Assembly: GCA_035578175.1 (NCBI GenBank) | Contig: JAQMRL010000007.1 | Coordinates: forward strand, 51,055,227 to 51,119,226 | DNA length: 64,000 nucleotides | Direction of reading: 5' to 3' | DNA from: Catonia carolina | Taxonomy: Eukaryota; Arthropoda; Insecta; Hemiptera; Achilidae | Part shown: piece by piece, positions 1 to 11,791 of the stretch | Layout of the letters: the number at the start of each line of letters is the position of its first letter | Position numbering within the stretch: the first letter of the stretch is position 1 | Translations under genes and position numbers: made by a program | Notes under the pieces: model-generated | Told to the model about the DNA's origin: nothing | Databases searched by the model: none | The model's input: only the letters and a program-made list of their open reading frames with translations

Positions 1-253
1 TTATTACTCCTCCAAAAGAGCAAAGTCCGTGCTTGGAGGAGGATTACGCTAATTACAAAAAATACATAGCACAAAATAAACTACAATAAAACAATAATAG
101 CACTGATAAAAAAACAAAAAAAAATAATAATATAATAAGAATGTTTTATTTTAGAAAATAATAATAGTAATAATAATATGCTACGTTAGAAAATAAGAAA
201 TTGTAGCTTGTTTAGAAAATAAGGTAACTAATATTGTTTCATAAATGTATTTT

Positions 254-639
254 TGCCCCTACGGACAGGTGGAGTGTTAATTGCACTTGATCTGCTGGTT
301 CCACAGCTACAAGAAAATGTTCTGTGTCTGTCTTATCATATAGTCAGCCAATTATTTATGACTGAACTATTTAAGAACAGAAGAAGTGTATAAGACACTA
401 GTCAGAGTTATCTCTTCTGAGAGTAATGAATTTCAGTATACGGCCAGGCTCTGGGGTGAATAAAGTGAAGGTGTCATTTTTAGGGTGGAAAGTAGATGCT
501 TTTCAGAGGGCCTGGCATGCTGATAAGCATACTCTTTCAACTCAGTGAGGTAGGCAATAGTAATCACCTCACTCCTCGTTTTTACTTAGTAAAACCTCTA
601 GAGGTTCAAACCAGCCTTTCAGCTGTTGACCTAAACAAC
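254..639 (+). mobile_element. SINE-C copy 1
   Basis: This is a 386-bp copy of an interspersed family seen six times in the window. It is flanked by an 11-bp direct repeat AAATGTATTTT (243-253 and 640-650), as expected of retroposition. The 3' end reads GACCTAAACAACA, a short AAC-rich tail. A B-box-like GGTTCAAACC lies near the 3' end, but no clear tRNA-type A box was found, so the SINE label is inferred from size, tail and target duplication. It encodes nothing convincing. Confidence 0.7.
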
Positions 640-871
640 AAATGTATTTTGTGTATTTCTTATGAATTTTATAAATCGATTACAAATTTTGTATATTTAA
701 GTGATTATGTAAAGGTATAATAATAAGGAAGAGTAGCTATTAAGCTGCACTTGAGTAAAATTAACATAAGAAATAAGAATAGCAATAGGAAATACTAATC
801 TTTAAAAGGAAGTAGTGTTAGAGCTATTTCTTAAAACAATTTTTATTGTAAGGAACAAGTAGCCTTTGGGT

Positions 872-1667
872 TTTATTACTGTCTCTTGCCTACATGAATA
901 TATAGGAAGGAAAGTATTGTTTTCATAATGATTTTTCGAAATCGAGTTTTCATCGGATCTACATGTATTCAGACCCCCTGAACCCAAAACAACATGTTTT
1001 TAACGATTGGTCTGTGTGCGTGTGTGTTTTGTGTGTGTGTGTGTGTGCGCGCGCGCGCGTGTGTGTGTGTAAGCAGAATATCTCAAGATGGAACATCGTA
1101 CGAACTTGAAACTTGAAACTTAAGTTACATACAACTACCGGACCCGACACGAACATTTTCATCAAAATTGGTCAACCGGAAGTAGTAGTTTATTCGTGTA
1201 ATTTTTCACTTTAATACGATTTTCTCAAAAACTGGTCATACGGTATTTTTTAAATCGCCTGGTTTACTAAATTTTTTTATGCTCTACAAGGCGCCATGTT
1301 TGCTGAAATTCTTGGTGAGGCTGTTTTCACTTAAAGAATTAGTTTTTTTTAATATTACGGCTTTTATATGCATTTTAGCGCAAAAATTTATAGTATAATA
1401 TAAAAGTAGAGAATTTAAAATTCTACAACTTTTATTTCAAACACTTTTTTGTATAACGCTTAGTTTATAGCGTTAATTAGCGATTTTCTGTTTTTTCTCT
1501 CGAAATCGTGTAAAAAAATTGATTTTTTTTAAGATTTCAGCAATATTATGCATTTTACGTCAAGAAAGTATAATCAAATTTATAGGAAATTAAAATATCT
1601 ACAACTTTTATTTAGAGCAGTTTTCTCTACAGAGCCTAGTTAAGCGTGAAAAAAAATGATTTTCCGC
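872..1667 (+). mobile_element. rep-B copy 1 (3' truncated)
   Basis: The left terminus of the rep-B family is recognisable (diverged CTCTTGCC, then a TATATAGG hairpin), followed by a TG/CG-rich microsatellite at about 1020-1070 and the conserved body. Similarity fades near 1667, before the right-hand subterminal repeat and hairpin, so the copy is truncated. Reading frames through it are incidental to the repeat. Confidence 0.75.
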
Positions 1668-1734
1668 ATTGTTAATTTTTCTTAAAATATTGCCTTAAGT
1701 AGTTTAAAATTGAATAAAATTGTTCGTTAGTCTA

Positions 1735-2502
1735 AGACTTCTTCTTCTTCTTCTTTGGCCTCGCCTCTTCCCGTTACGCGGGGTCGGCTTTCCCAATCAG
1801 AGAGCTCCATTTGTTACGCTCCTGTGCGTCTTCCTCGGATAAGCCCAACATTTTCATGTCTCTTTGGACATTCGTCATCCACGTGGTAAGGGGTCCTCTC
1901 TTCCCTGTAGCCATGGAAAGGCACCTCTTCACGACATGATCATCCGTTCTCCTGAGCACATGACCATACCATCTCATCCTGGACTCTCGCACCTTTTCTG
2001 CTATATTAGCAACTTTGAAGGTTCCCCTTATATGCTCATTCCGCACCTTATCCTTCAATGGGACTCCTCCCGCCCATCGCAGCATGCGCATCTCTGTAGT
2101 GTGGAGTTTCTGTTCATGCACTCTCTTAAGTGCCCAAGCTTCGCTGCCATAGACATTTTATGCACTATTTCGGCCTCCATGGATCCATCCTCTGAGATCA
2201 CTGCTCCCAGATACTTGAAAGTTTTAACTCTGGGCAGGGGGGTTGCCTCAAGTTTGATGTCTCCACTCCATGAGTCATCAGGATCAAAATTACAAAACAT
2301 GTACTCTGTTTTCGTTCTACTGATGCGCAACCCATTTTGTTCCAGTGCCTTTCTCCAATTTTCCAAGTTCTCTTGAATCCCCTGCAGGCTATTTGATATA
2401 AGGGCTACATCATCAGCATACAAAATGTTCCATGGAGTCTCCTTTTGAATTTCCGACGTCAAGTAGTTCATGACAGTATTAAACAACAAGGGACTTAAGG
2501 CA
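1735..2502 (-). pseudogene. RTE-like LINE, 5'-truncated 3' end
   Basis: The minus strand encodes the C-terminal part of a non-LTR retrotransposon endonuclease-reverse transcriptase. The catalytic motif YADDVALIS lies in the frame ending the 2055-2489 stretch, followed by the thumb-like FKYLGAVIS motif. A second frame (1774-2121) supplies the C-terminus with RWYGHVLRR and ends in KADPA. The two frames differ, so at least one frameshift lies near 2100. The element ends in a short GAA/AAG repeat (read on the minus strand at about 1738-1757), and RTE-clade elements often end in short tandem repeats. The 5' break is near 2502. The piece cannot be functional because the endonuclease and most of the RT are missing. 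Confidence 0.8.
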
Positions 2503-3106
2503 CTGTTTTATAACAGTGCATCCAGGAGACTAGAAGGGAGTAAAGAACACGTCAAGATAAAAATATGATAAGCCTAAATTTTTAACACTGTTAAATTCGT
2601 TAACAAATTAAGTTATTATTCATTACTAATGAATTCATTTATTACAACTACTTTCTTCCTTACTTCAATAAATATAATAATAAAATAATACAATAATATA
2701 ATAATATAATATTATTTTATTAATAATTATAGTAATAATAAGCAATAATACGTAATAAACGTGTCATCTAATTATGTTTATAAAATAATACTACATAATT
2801 TCCCTTAGCGTTTATTATAAAAAAAATATATTTTTAAACCAAATAAATTTTTGGTTTAAAAATTTATTTATTTTTAAACCAAAAAAATATTTACAAAGAA
2901 ATTCTTATACACTGTAAAATGTTTCATCAAGCAAGTATTTTTTTAGATGTTTTTAAAACAAATTTAGATTGCCACAACTTTTTAAAGCTTGTGGAAATTT
3001 ATTGATACACTTTCTACCTGCATAAGTAGGTTTTTGTTCAAAAACTGTAGTGTTATGATTAGCAACATAGTAATCAATTCTGTTTCTTGTGTTGTGATTG
3101 TTTTTG
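2503..3106. other. AT-rich stretch, no gene seen
   Basis: The stretch is extremely AT-rich, with ATA/AAT-type simple sequence at about 2640-2770 and a short inverted repeat of TTTGGTTTAAAAATTTATTT type at about 2835-2885. I see no coding potential or known element. Confidence 0.5.
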
Positions 3107-3110
3107 TTAA

Positions 3111-3856
3111 AGGGAGACTGTATGATGGTTTGACTGAAAATTTAGATTTTCGTTTTTTTATGCTTTTCAATAGTTGAAACCTAGATTAGATTACACATTA
3201 GAAACCACAAAAACATTAGATTACATCAAAAAAATTATTTAAATGAAAATAGTTAAGGTTTTATCATGTTTACCCTGAAAAATTATCATGCCACCAAAAT
3301 AAATATTTTTCATAATTTTATACTGCTCGTTTTAGTGCTAAGGAATTTTAGTTTTTTTAAATATCTACATCACTGGTTTTAATATTCTCGGCTGTTAGTT
3401 AAGTTTTCTAACCGACGTTGATGGGAAATTTACTTGTTTGTGTACATTTTGTTTTTGATTTGTGCCCTTTTGTTTTTTGCCTTTTTCCGTACATTTAGAT
3501 GTGCACTTAGGTACATTTTTCTCAGAAACTATTAAACCTCACAGGCTGAAATTTTTACCAGTTATTTATCTTGTACATGTACATATACCGACATTTTTAT
3601 GATTTCTTCCAGTGCTCTAAAAACTAGTAACACGCAAAAACTGTAAAAAAATATTTGTAAAATGTTATGTTGTTCGTTATTTTTTTCTTTTAATTTTATG
3701 GTCAATCAGATTAAACCGAAAAAAATTCAGTAGCTAGAGAAAGTCGACAACTAAAAGTATGTAAAGTTTCATTTCTGTATACTTTACCAATCCTATGAAA
3801 AATGTTCCTGAAAGTACAAAATTTAACATTGGCGGGATACAAAGTACATTCTCCAC
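3111..3856 (-). mobile_element. TTAA-A element, copy 1 (reverse orientation)
   Basis: This 746-bp element is the reverse complement of the copy at 11792-12533. It starts after TTAA (3107-3110) with AGGGAGACTGTATGATGG and ends with TACAAAGTACATTCTCCA. The right-hand target has decayed from TTAA to TTTT. No transposase frame is present, so this is a non-autonomous element. Confidence 0.75.
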
Positions 3857-3862
3857 TTTTGA

Positions 3863-4183
3863 GATCGTCAACCAAAAGGCTGGTTTGAACATCTCGAGGC
3901 TTTACTAAGTAAAATGAGGAGTGAGGTGATTTGCCTTGCCTTCCTCACTGAGTTGAAAAGTATGCTTATCAGCATACCGGGCTATCTGAAAAACACCTAC
4001 TTTCCACCAATCAAATGACACCTTCACTTCATTCACCACAGGGTCTGGCTGTATGATGAAATTCATTATTCTCAGAGAGATAACTCTGACTAATGTCTGT
4101 TACATATCTACCTCTTCTGTTCTTCAATGTTTCAGATCGAGTGTAAATAATTTAACACCCAGCCTGCCTGTTACGGGCAAAGT
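3863..4183 (-). mobile_element. SINE-C copy 2
   Basis: This is a reverse-orientation SINE-C copy, from AAAGGCTGGTTTGAAC through CTTATCAGCATACC to GCCTGCCTGTTACGGGCAAA. It abuts the decayed end of the TTAA-A element. No target duplication was identified. Confidence 0.7.
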
Positions 4184-4732
4184 ATTTGCTTTACATACAT
4201 TATCATTTCAAAGATATATAAATAAGGAACTGTAGGCAATTAAATCTTCTTAAATACGTCTGCATGAGCTTAAGTGGTTTTTTAATTTACTAATTGTTTT
4301 TCCCGATTAAATTTTTTTCCATATTAATCTGTGATGAGTTACCCCAACTAATATGGCATACCGGATTTCAGATTGATTTAAACCATGTTAAACTGCTGTT
4401 ATCAATTTTTCATCATTCAATCTGGCAATTTGTTTCAATTTTAATACCGCATATATTTTACTGCAGATTTTTTTTTTGTATAAAAATTCCAAGATAACGA
4501 TCTATCCAGTGGCACTCCTAGAAACTTCGTTGTTAGTACATGTTATATGATATTATTATGAATAAAAAGATTCACTTCTCTATTTTCCCGTACATTATGT
4601 TTGTTTTTGAACTTTAAATAAATACTGACACTTCTTTCCGCTGACTGTTAACTTTAATTCATTCAAGAACTGCACTACAGGTTCTATGCTATATGTGTAA
4701 TGCAAATATAAATGAATGTATTTTATATATAT

Positions 4733-4766
<34 letters not shown>

Positions 4767-5058
4767 ATATAATTATTTTTACTAATGAAGCAAAGTTTTA
4801 CTGAGTTGGTGTGTATATGCGTAAGTCACCAACTGACTGACTGATTCTCTGACTCGTCATTAATTCTCTAACTTCCGATCACATAGAGAGCTGAAATTCA
4901 GAAAATTTGTTCCTTCAGTAATGAATAGGAAAACTAAAACATTTAGATTTTATCTCTGGGTTAATTCATGGGGAGCTTTTGCTCTCTTTCGGGAAATAAG
5001 ATGTGTCAATATTACATCACTTAAAGATATTTTAAAATATGGTGCACTTACATGACAT
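4184..5058. other. No gene seen; (TA)n tract
   Basis: AT-rich sequence without a recognised element. A (TA)n microsatellite with two ATA interruptions lies at about 4723-4770. Reading frames here are short and compositionally biased. Confidence 0.5.
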
Positions 5059-5487
5059 CTCCTGCCAGTGTAAATAACGAAAAACATAACCTAATTTTAA
5101 TCATGAATGGATGACGGTAAATGGAAATCAACCTCTGTTGGAGTATGATTTTTATCAAAAATAGCAATGCGGAAAAAACTGTTTAAATAGAAAGTAGGTT
5201 TTTGAATTTTCTATAAATTTTATTATAGTCTATAAGTTTACATAGTATTATAAATGATAGTTTATTATTAGATTAGAAAGTTATTAAAAAGATTATATAA
5301 ATTTTCAACCTGAAATTCATGTTTAGGCTCCAATTTAAAAATAAAACGTATTTTAAAAGAAAACAACCAATTGCAATGATCATAATATGGTAATTTTCTG
5401 ATTGACGCTAAATTAAGTTTTATTGAAGAAAATGTTTGAAATACACGTTGTAGATTTTTAAATTTTCTACGACTTTGATTATACTGT
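5059..5487 (-). mobile_element. rep-B copy 2 (degraded)
   Basis: Blocks diagnostic of rep-B in reverse orientation are visible (AACATAACCTAATTTTAATC at about 5081, the CTATAAATTTTATTAT block, and ATTGACGCTAAATTAAG at about 5401). They are separated by diverged sequence, and both termini are missing. Confidence 0.55.
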
Positions 5488-5800
5488 ACTAGCATGCTCC
5501 GTCGCGGCTTTGCACGCGAAAATGGTGTAATCACTTTTTTTAACAATATGTAGCAGTTTAAAATTTCAGCAGTTCTTGATTTTGGAAGTATTTTTGCTTT
5601 TGAGGGTTTTCTTCCTAGTGTTGGTTTTTTGATGGCATTATTGAAAATGGAAAAAACATAAAACAAAAAAAACAACCACAAAAAAAATTGTCAAAACCAA
5701 AAACTTAAATCTACGTTGAATAAAATAAAAGTCAAAATAAAATATCAAAGCAATTGATCACTCACCAATTAAAAGAAAATTAAAATTACATTTAATATCC
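5488..5800 (+). repeat. Interspersed repeat E, copy 1
   Basis: Begins with ACTAGCATGCTCCGTCGCGG and ends near AGCAATTGATCACTCACCAA. The same head and tail recur at 9470-9605, where the middle is missing. The family is unclassified. A 137-codon minus-strand frame (5268-5681) crosses the border between this repeat and rep-B and is not considered a gene. Confidence 0.55.
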
Positions 5801-6145
5801 GAAGTCTATCATTTACTGTTCAGCTATGAGCAAATTTTTGTTAAAAAATGTATCAGATCATCTAGGTACAACCTAGATATTATACCTAGGTATAATACCT
5901 AGGTATTGATATATAAACTGGAAAATCAAACGAGCAAGAACGTGAGAAATTTTTCCAAATTTTAAAACATTTGTTCTCTGGTTAGTTTTCTTTTCTTTTA
6001 TGAAATAGGTAGGTTTCCTGTTTCTATGCTCATTTATCTAATTAGTTTCCATAAAGTTGAAATATCCTAATTTATGGCTTAAAAAGATATTATAAATTAA
6101 TTTTAGTTGTAAAAGAAAAGTTGGGTCATTTTTTTCTATATTACA

Positions 6146-6176
<31 letters not shown>

Positions 6177-6341
6177 TATTAAAAAAATACAATTTTAATC
6201 TTAATATTTTGTATAAATTTTGTACGCACGTCCATTCCTATTACCACATTCATTCCAATAATTGAGGCGGTGGAAATTTACATATCCAACTATGGTTAAA
6301 AAACCATGCGCCAGATATGTAAAAAAACATTAATTCACTAA
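5801..6341. other. No gene seen; palindrome and (AAT)n
   Basis: Contains a palindromic cluster at about 5860-5910, including ATTATACCTAGGTATAAT (a perfect 18-bp palindrome), and an (AAT)n microsatellite at about 6145-6172. No coding signal was found. Confidence 0.5.
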
Positions 6342-6775
6342 TTTTTACTTTCTCTTGACTATATGAATATATAGGAAGGAAAATATTGTCTTCATGTCGA
6401 TTTTTCGATGTCGAATTTTCACCGGACATAGGTACAAGTTTTCAGACCTCTGAACCCAAAAAACATGTTTTTAGCGATCGGGGTGTGTGTGTGTGTGTGT
6501 GTGTTTTGGGTGGGTGTGTGTGTGAACATAATATCTCAAGAATGGAACATCGTACGAAGTTGAAACATGAAACTTAAGTTAGGTACTACTAGAGGACCGG
6601 ACACGAACATTTTAATTAAAATCGGTTAACCAGAAGTAGTAGTTTATTCGTGTCATTTTTCACTTTTTTGCCATTTTCTCAAAAACTGCTTCTTGGATTT
6701 TTTAAAAATCGCCTCATTTACTGCATTTTTTTGCTCTAAAAGATAGGGTAGGCGCCATGTCTGCTGAAAATTAAA
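6342..6775 (+). mobile_element. rep-B copy 3 (3' truncated)
   Basis: Starts TTTTTACTTTCTCTTG with the ATATAGGAAGG hairpin arm, has a TG tract at about 6481-6525, and continues to the GGCGCCATGTCTGCTGAAA block. It stops there, losing roughly the right half of the element. Confidence 0.8.
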
Positions 6776-7859
6776 TCAGTTTTAAGTAAAAAATTCATCT
6801 AAACGTGAAATAAATTTGCGAACGCAGTAATCCGCGTAAAACCATCGTGATCTACAGGTTCTATTGAAGTTTAGAAAACCATGTTTTATTTCTTTTAACT
6901 TCCCAAGTAATACCCTCAAGGAATGTAACCTATATTTTCTAATTGGAGTATAGTACCCTAAAAATTCTAGCGAATTTTTAACAAAGTAAACACTGTGAAT
7001 GTCAAGGAATAAGTATAAATAAGAAGGTAATCCAGCTCTGGTTCAAAGAGTAAATCCAGATTTTACATCCTCTATAATTTTTAAGATATCTCCTTCATTA
7101 CGAATGAATTCATTTGTTTATGATTTGCCAACGCAGGATATTCTCGCCAATGGATTTCCAAAACGCTTGACAAATGAGTAATCAATCTGGACAGATATTT
7201 TTTTTTTTTGGTTTTATGATATTATCGGGTATCACTTTTACAAAATAATTCAGACATAATTTTTTTATTTAATTTCGTTTGAAATGTAAGGTGTTTTGAA
7301 TCGGATAGCGGTCCCTGAGTGATTCCACCGAGGTGTTGGTGCATGAATAGAAGGCGACGATAATGAGTGCGTCAGAGTATTTGTAAGAAGGTAAAAAAAA
7401 GCGAAATAAGAGGGAAGTTGATGCGAGTCGCACGCATCTACTAACTGCAAGTTTTGTCTAATAAACAAAAGACTACGACAACACGTACATCAAGTATACG
7501 GACGAGAGGTGGAGTGCATGTCTGTATAGTAGAGACCTGTATGTGTTAGTGAGGGTGTCCGCAGTGTGTATTGCAGCTGCCATTCTCTGTTCTCACGTAT
7601 GCACTTACACATTCGTACGATTTAGAAAAATATACTGCTCTCGTATGCGCAATTGCATGCGTGCATAAGGAATTATTCGCTCACAAACACACAATGCAAA
7701 TACAATACTATATTTGCATTATAGTAATTACTGATTACTATAAAACCTTCCCCTGTCTCTCGACAAAACGTGTCAAAAATCGCCTGAATTCAAAAGAAGA
7801 CGGTTAAATAAACACAACAACTGATTGAAGAATGATTATCCACCTGAAGTATTAAAATA
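6776..7859. other. No recognised gene; GC-richer island 7270-7640
   Basis: The segment from about 7270 to 7640 is noticeably less AT-rich than its surroundings but holds only short frames without recognisable motifs. I could not assign it to a repeat family present elsewhere in the window. Confidence 0.4.
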
Positions 7860-8084
7860 TTATGTAGACGACACAACCGAACAGAATTGAATGACCATTG
7901 AAAATAATTCCATCAAAACCATCGAAGGATTCTTGATGTAAATCTGAATCAATAAATGGTATGGCAGCTGCAGTCTTTCTTCTACTCGTTCCCAGTCACG
8001 ATCAAATACCATAATCGCAGTAGGTGGATGATCTCTAAAATAATGAATTCTTTCATTCAGTTTCTCAATTAATTGCTTAGTATA
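7860..8084 (-). other. Hypothetical open frame, unrecognised
   Basis: A 74-codon open frame runs on the minus strand between an in-frame TAA (about 8085-8087) and the stop at 7860-7862. Its composition is protein-like, with segments such as ERIHYFRDHPP and FDRDWERVEERLQLPYHLL, unlike the lysine/phenylalanine-rich noise typical of this region. There is no ATG at the left end of the frame, so it would have to be an exon or a fragment. I do not recognise the family. It could be an old transposon or host-gene relic. Confidence 0.25.
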
Positions 8085-8143
8085 TTATTCCGGTCATCAC
8101 AAAATCCCCATGATTTCCCAGAATATTTCTTACAGGGACTTAA

Positions 8144-8916
8144 CCCTTTATAAGGTATTGGCAAACATATTGCCACCAAAATTCTAAGTCAGTTATAAGG
8201 CAGAAACATTATTCTGCCACTCATAACAATGTTTAGTAAGATGCTGCTGTCTGTTGGTTTTGTTTACAAACCAATTTCCCGCCGTTTTGGCTTGTTATTT
8301 TTCAGTACAGTGGTTTTAGGTTACGTGTGTTGGGTGTGTCTCATGTACGTGTTCAATTATTGCCTTATTTAGATTACAGTTGTAAATAAAATGTAAGTAT
8401 TTTTGTACATTTTACATTGTTTTTATGTGTTTATGTGATAGACATATAATGTTGCCATATTTAGTTTTATTCTGCACATAAAAATATTGTTTTTCATAGG
8501 TGGCAATATGCTTGCCAATGCCTGTTACCAATCCAAGTTAGTGGCAATATAGTTGCCACTGCCTGTGTGTATTATTTATTTTGTTCTGTGTGTATTGTAT
8601 TTGTTTGTATGTATCTTATATTTTGTTGAAAAATACATTATATTTTATTAGAACTACGAATTATCATTGAAATATACCCATTACTTATAATTTTAGTTTT
8701 GCAAATAGCATAGTATTGATGGGCAGTGGCAAGTATATTGCCACCTAAGGTTAATGGTAACAGGCAGTGGCAAACATATTGCCATCCCCCAAATTTGGAG
8801 AAATGGAAAAAAAATTAAAAATTTGTTTACAATTATGTTTTATTAGTGATAGTATGTAACCAACTAGCTAATAAACAACTTTTACAGTTTTCTAGTTTTC
8901 TTTGCCTTATAAAGGG
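8144..8916. mobile_element. piggyBac-like MITE with repeated palindromes
   Basis: A 773-bp element flanked by TTAA on both sides (8140-8143 and 8917-8920), with perfect 12-bp terminal inverted repeats CCCTTTATAAGG. The TTAA target and CCC-starting ends are hallmarks of the piggyBac superfamily. It carries no transposase frame. Inside are about six copies of a short palindrome of the type TGGCAA-N-ATATTGCCA (near 8159, 8201, 8502, 8541, 8725 and 8767), most extended to GTGGCAA...TTGCCAC. Confidence 0.75.
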
Positions 8917-9022
8917 TTAATTCTGTTCTGAATGAATTTCCCGAAAGTGGGATGGTTTCATTTGTGTACATATAAAGTTATATTGGAAATCATTGAAACT
9001 AGGAACTATAGGGACCATTGCT

Positions 9023-9190
9023 AGATATAGTCTTCTCCTGTTTCTCTTAATGCATCTTCACCGTGGGCCAGTTGGAACCACCTTGCACCACCATACTTCT
9101 TAATGTCGTCACGCCATTGCTTCTGCGGTCTTCCTACAGCCGTTTTCATTTCCCTTGGTTATCAGTGAGTTATTCTTGCCGTCCACCTGT
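9023..9190 (-). pseudogene. LINE ORF C-terminal fragment
   Basis: The minus strand reads as an open frame with GRPQKQWRDDIKKYGG followed by RWFQLAHGEDALRETGEDY and a stop. This is the typical C-terminal pattern of non-LTR retrotransposon endonuclease-reverse transcriptases (GRPxxxWRDD...A.D...WR..GE). Only the last ~50 codons are present. It is a different LINE lineage from the copies at 16.8, 39 and 46 kb. Confidence 0.65.
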
Positions 9191-9469
9191 CCACGCTCTT
9201 TCTAGCCACAAGTCTTACTAAATGTCACTTTAATTTTGCTACATGTTACTATAAAATATCTGTCGTTCTTTTGTCTTTGCGTATAATGTAATGTATTCAC
9301 TGTCGAATACTGATTGTTTCTCTCTGTAACTTTAAGTCTCCTATATATGTTTTATTTTTAGTGAAAGTTACTATTTCGAGACCCTAGATATTAACAGAAA
9401 AAATACCCGATCAGGTACCACACCATACTCGAGTAAATTTAGTAATGATGAAATAGAAATTATAAGTAA

Positions 9470-9605
9470 ACTAGCATGCCCCGTCGCAGCTTTGCACGCG
9501 AAAAATGATGTAATCACTGTTTTTTAAATAAAAGTCAAAATAAAATATCTAAGCAATTGATCAGTCACCAATTAAAAGAAAATTAAAACAAATTAAAGAA
9601 ACACC
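9470..9605 (+). repeat. Interspersed repeat E, copy 2 (internally deleted)
   Basis: Begins ACTAGCATGCCCCGTCGCAG and jumps directly to the AAATAAAAGTCAAAATAAAA tail seen at 5715-5790, so the middle of copy 1 is missing here. Confidence 0.55.
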
Positions 9606-9946
9606 AAACTTTACTTTTATAAAAAACTCAACAATGCAAAATCGTATCTACATAATAAAATACAATAAAATTATCATGTGATGTTGTCACCAGCTGATCC
9701 TTAGCACCACGTCGCTATTTCGCTAAACCATATGACTTTATTTATGACAAATCTTTATTTGAATCACATCGGCTGGTTTAAAAGCAGCAGATTTCTAACC
9801 TCATAAAAGCCTTAATGTAAGACATAAACATTATTTTCAACCCTTTAGGGCTAACTTTTTAAAGGTTTCAATAGCCTAAAATCTGCACCGGCATCATAGT
9901 TACAACATTAAAAAACTGCATAAAAAGTAATTTAGGATATAAAGGG
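9606..9946. other. No gene seen
   Basis: AT-rich sequence with no recognised element or coding frame. Confidence 0.4.
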
Positions 9947-10120
9947 GAACATACACACACACACACACACACACATACATCGAATTATATATATATATAT
10001 ATAAACCCCTTAGATCTGTTATATATATACTATATACTTAGATCTCTATATACTTCTATATACTTAGATCTGTTATATCTTAGATACTTAGATCTGTTAT
10101 ATCTTAGATACTTAGATCTG

Positions 10121-10184
<64 letters not shown>
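9947..10184. repeat. Compound micro/minisatellite
   Basis: An (AC)n run (about 9953-9976) is followed by (TA)n. Then comes a minisatellite built on CTTAGATCTGTTATAT units (about 10005-10125, four to five imperfect copies), then a long (AT)n run (about 10122-10184). Frames through the AT run encode only alternating Ile-Tyr. Confidence 0.85.
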
Positions 10185-10188
<4 letters not shown>

Positions 10189-11791
10189 TTAACGGAATTT
10201 AAGAAATGCAAAAATGTAAAAATGTTTGGGAAATAATTATTAATAATCAAAATGTTAATTTTCAAGAAAACGATTATGTAGTCCAAGACTATAAATCAAC
10301 TCAGTGACTGAGCAATTTTAACAGAGTGATAAACAAGTGATTTATATGAGTAAAAATTATGTATATATACATGTTAAAACATAATTTCATTTTGTGTAAA
10401 GACGTATTTTGAAAAATAATGTGATTCTCTGTGATTCATTGACGCAATAGAAAACATACGTAAGGTATTAAAATGACTCTTAGATGATATATAGAAAAAT
10501 AAATGTTTTCGTGTTTTTTTTTTTTTTTGTAAAATTGATTCTGCGTTTCTGAATAACTTCTTATACGTTTTAGGTACCGAAGTCTATCCTATAATTTAAT
10601 TATAAACTTTTAATTATAGCTTTTGTAGAGGGAATCGGAACCCCGCGGAGATCAATATCTTCTATTCTTCCCCGCACCGTGCATTCTGTCAGACCTTGTG
10701 AGAACCTCTTTCTCCAAGTAGGAATGCCAAAGTTTAATAATGGAAATGACAAAAGGAGACAGACGGAAAGCCTAAACCTATGCACCGAGGTATAGAGAGG
10801 CGTTTAACTAATTGCTACATCACTCGCTCACCACGACTCTTAGGCCGATGTTAACATACGAGGAGATTCTAGTGTAGGCTTCTCCGCTCATCAGCTTAGT
10901 AAAGGGCTTCCCGTTTACAACTCGGGTTTGAAGGGACACATAGATCAGCGGTGTAACAGGGAATAACCATACGCAGCCAGCTACGTCTTAAGGGTAGCAA
11001 ACTGATTTTAATAAAAAATATTGATTTTTTAAATTTTACCATATGTTGATAGATCGGTTTCCCCTATTTCAGTGTATATATAACACGACATTGGTTGCTT
11101 TTCTGTTAAGAAAAATTATTTTTTTACTTTGGTGGGGTACGTAGTGTTTCTTTCGATATTTTTCATTTTTTCATTCTTGTAAATTGGGATTTATATAATT
11201 ACGTTACTACTCTAACATTATGGAGATCGCATTCATAAAATAACAATAATTTCTAGAATGCATAGGAATCAGCTGTAATACAAGATAAATATTGGTGTGT
11301 TTTTGTTTGGAAGCTAATTCCAGTTGGTAATAGGTGTTTTTGTTGCGGTATTATGCTATGCTTATACTATAATATTAGCATTTTCCGCATATTGTATTTT
11401 TTGACTTAAGGTACACTTATTTCAGGAACCATCCTCCATGAGAGTGTGAAATTTTGCACACTACATTTTAGTACTAAGGTGTGCATTTACTCCAGAGGTA
11501 TTTAAAAAAATTTGGAGTTTTTATTTTTGGGTATCTTTTTCATAAAAACAAATGCAGGCTACATTTGAACATTTTTTAAAAACAAAAATCAATTTTAGTT
11601 TGGATAAAGATAAATGAAAAAGCTCTGGTTTGAATTTGTGAAAAGGTACTGTAAATAGGTTTGCTAAAGCTCAGCTTTGTAGCTTTAACGGTTCCTTCAA
11701 AAACATCTACTTAAGTTAGTATTGTAGGTATAAGGACAATGAAAATGGTCTGCACCCCTTAACAACCGGATCGTACGTAAAAAAACTTTAA
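10185..11791. other. No recognised gene; GC-richer block 10610-10990
   Basis: The block from about 10610 to 10990 is richer in G+C than its surroundings. It holds a 61-codon minus frame (10600-10785) that begins with GTG and matches nothing I recognise. The remainder is AT-rich without detectable elements. A retroposed fragment is possible but unsupported. Confidence 0.35.

Noticed and set aside
1864..2376. 170-codon + strand open frame
   Set aside because: It is antisense to the RTE-like LINE fragment; the minus strand carries the recognisable RT motifs.
5268..5681. 137-codon minus strand frame
   Set aside because: Crosses the boundary between a degraded rep-B and repeat E and has no motif, so it is chance.
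10000..10125. Regular repeats that could suggest a CRISPR array
   Set aside because: The units are contiguous minisatellite repeats without unique spacers, in a eukaryotic context with no cas genes.
10104..10286. 60-codon frame rich in Ile-Tyr
   Set aside because: Produced by the (AT)n microsatellite.
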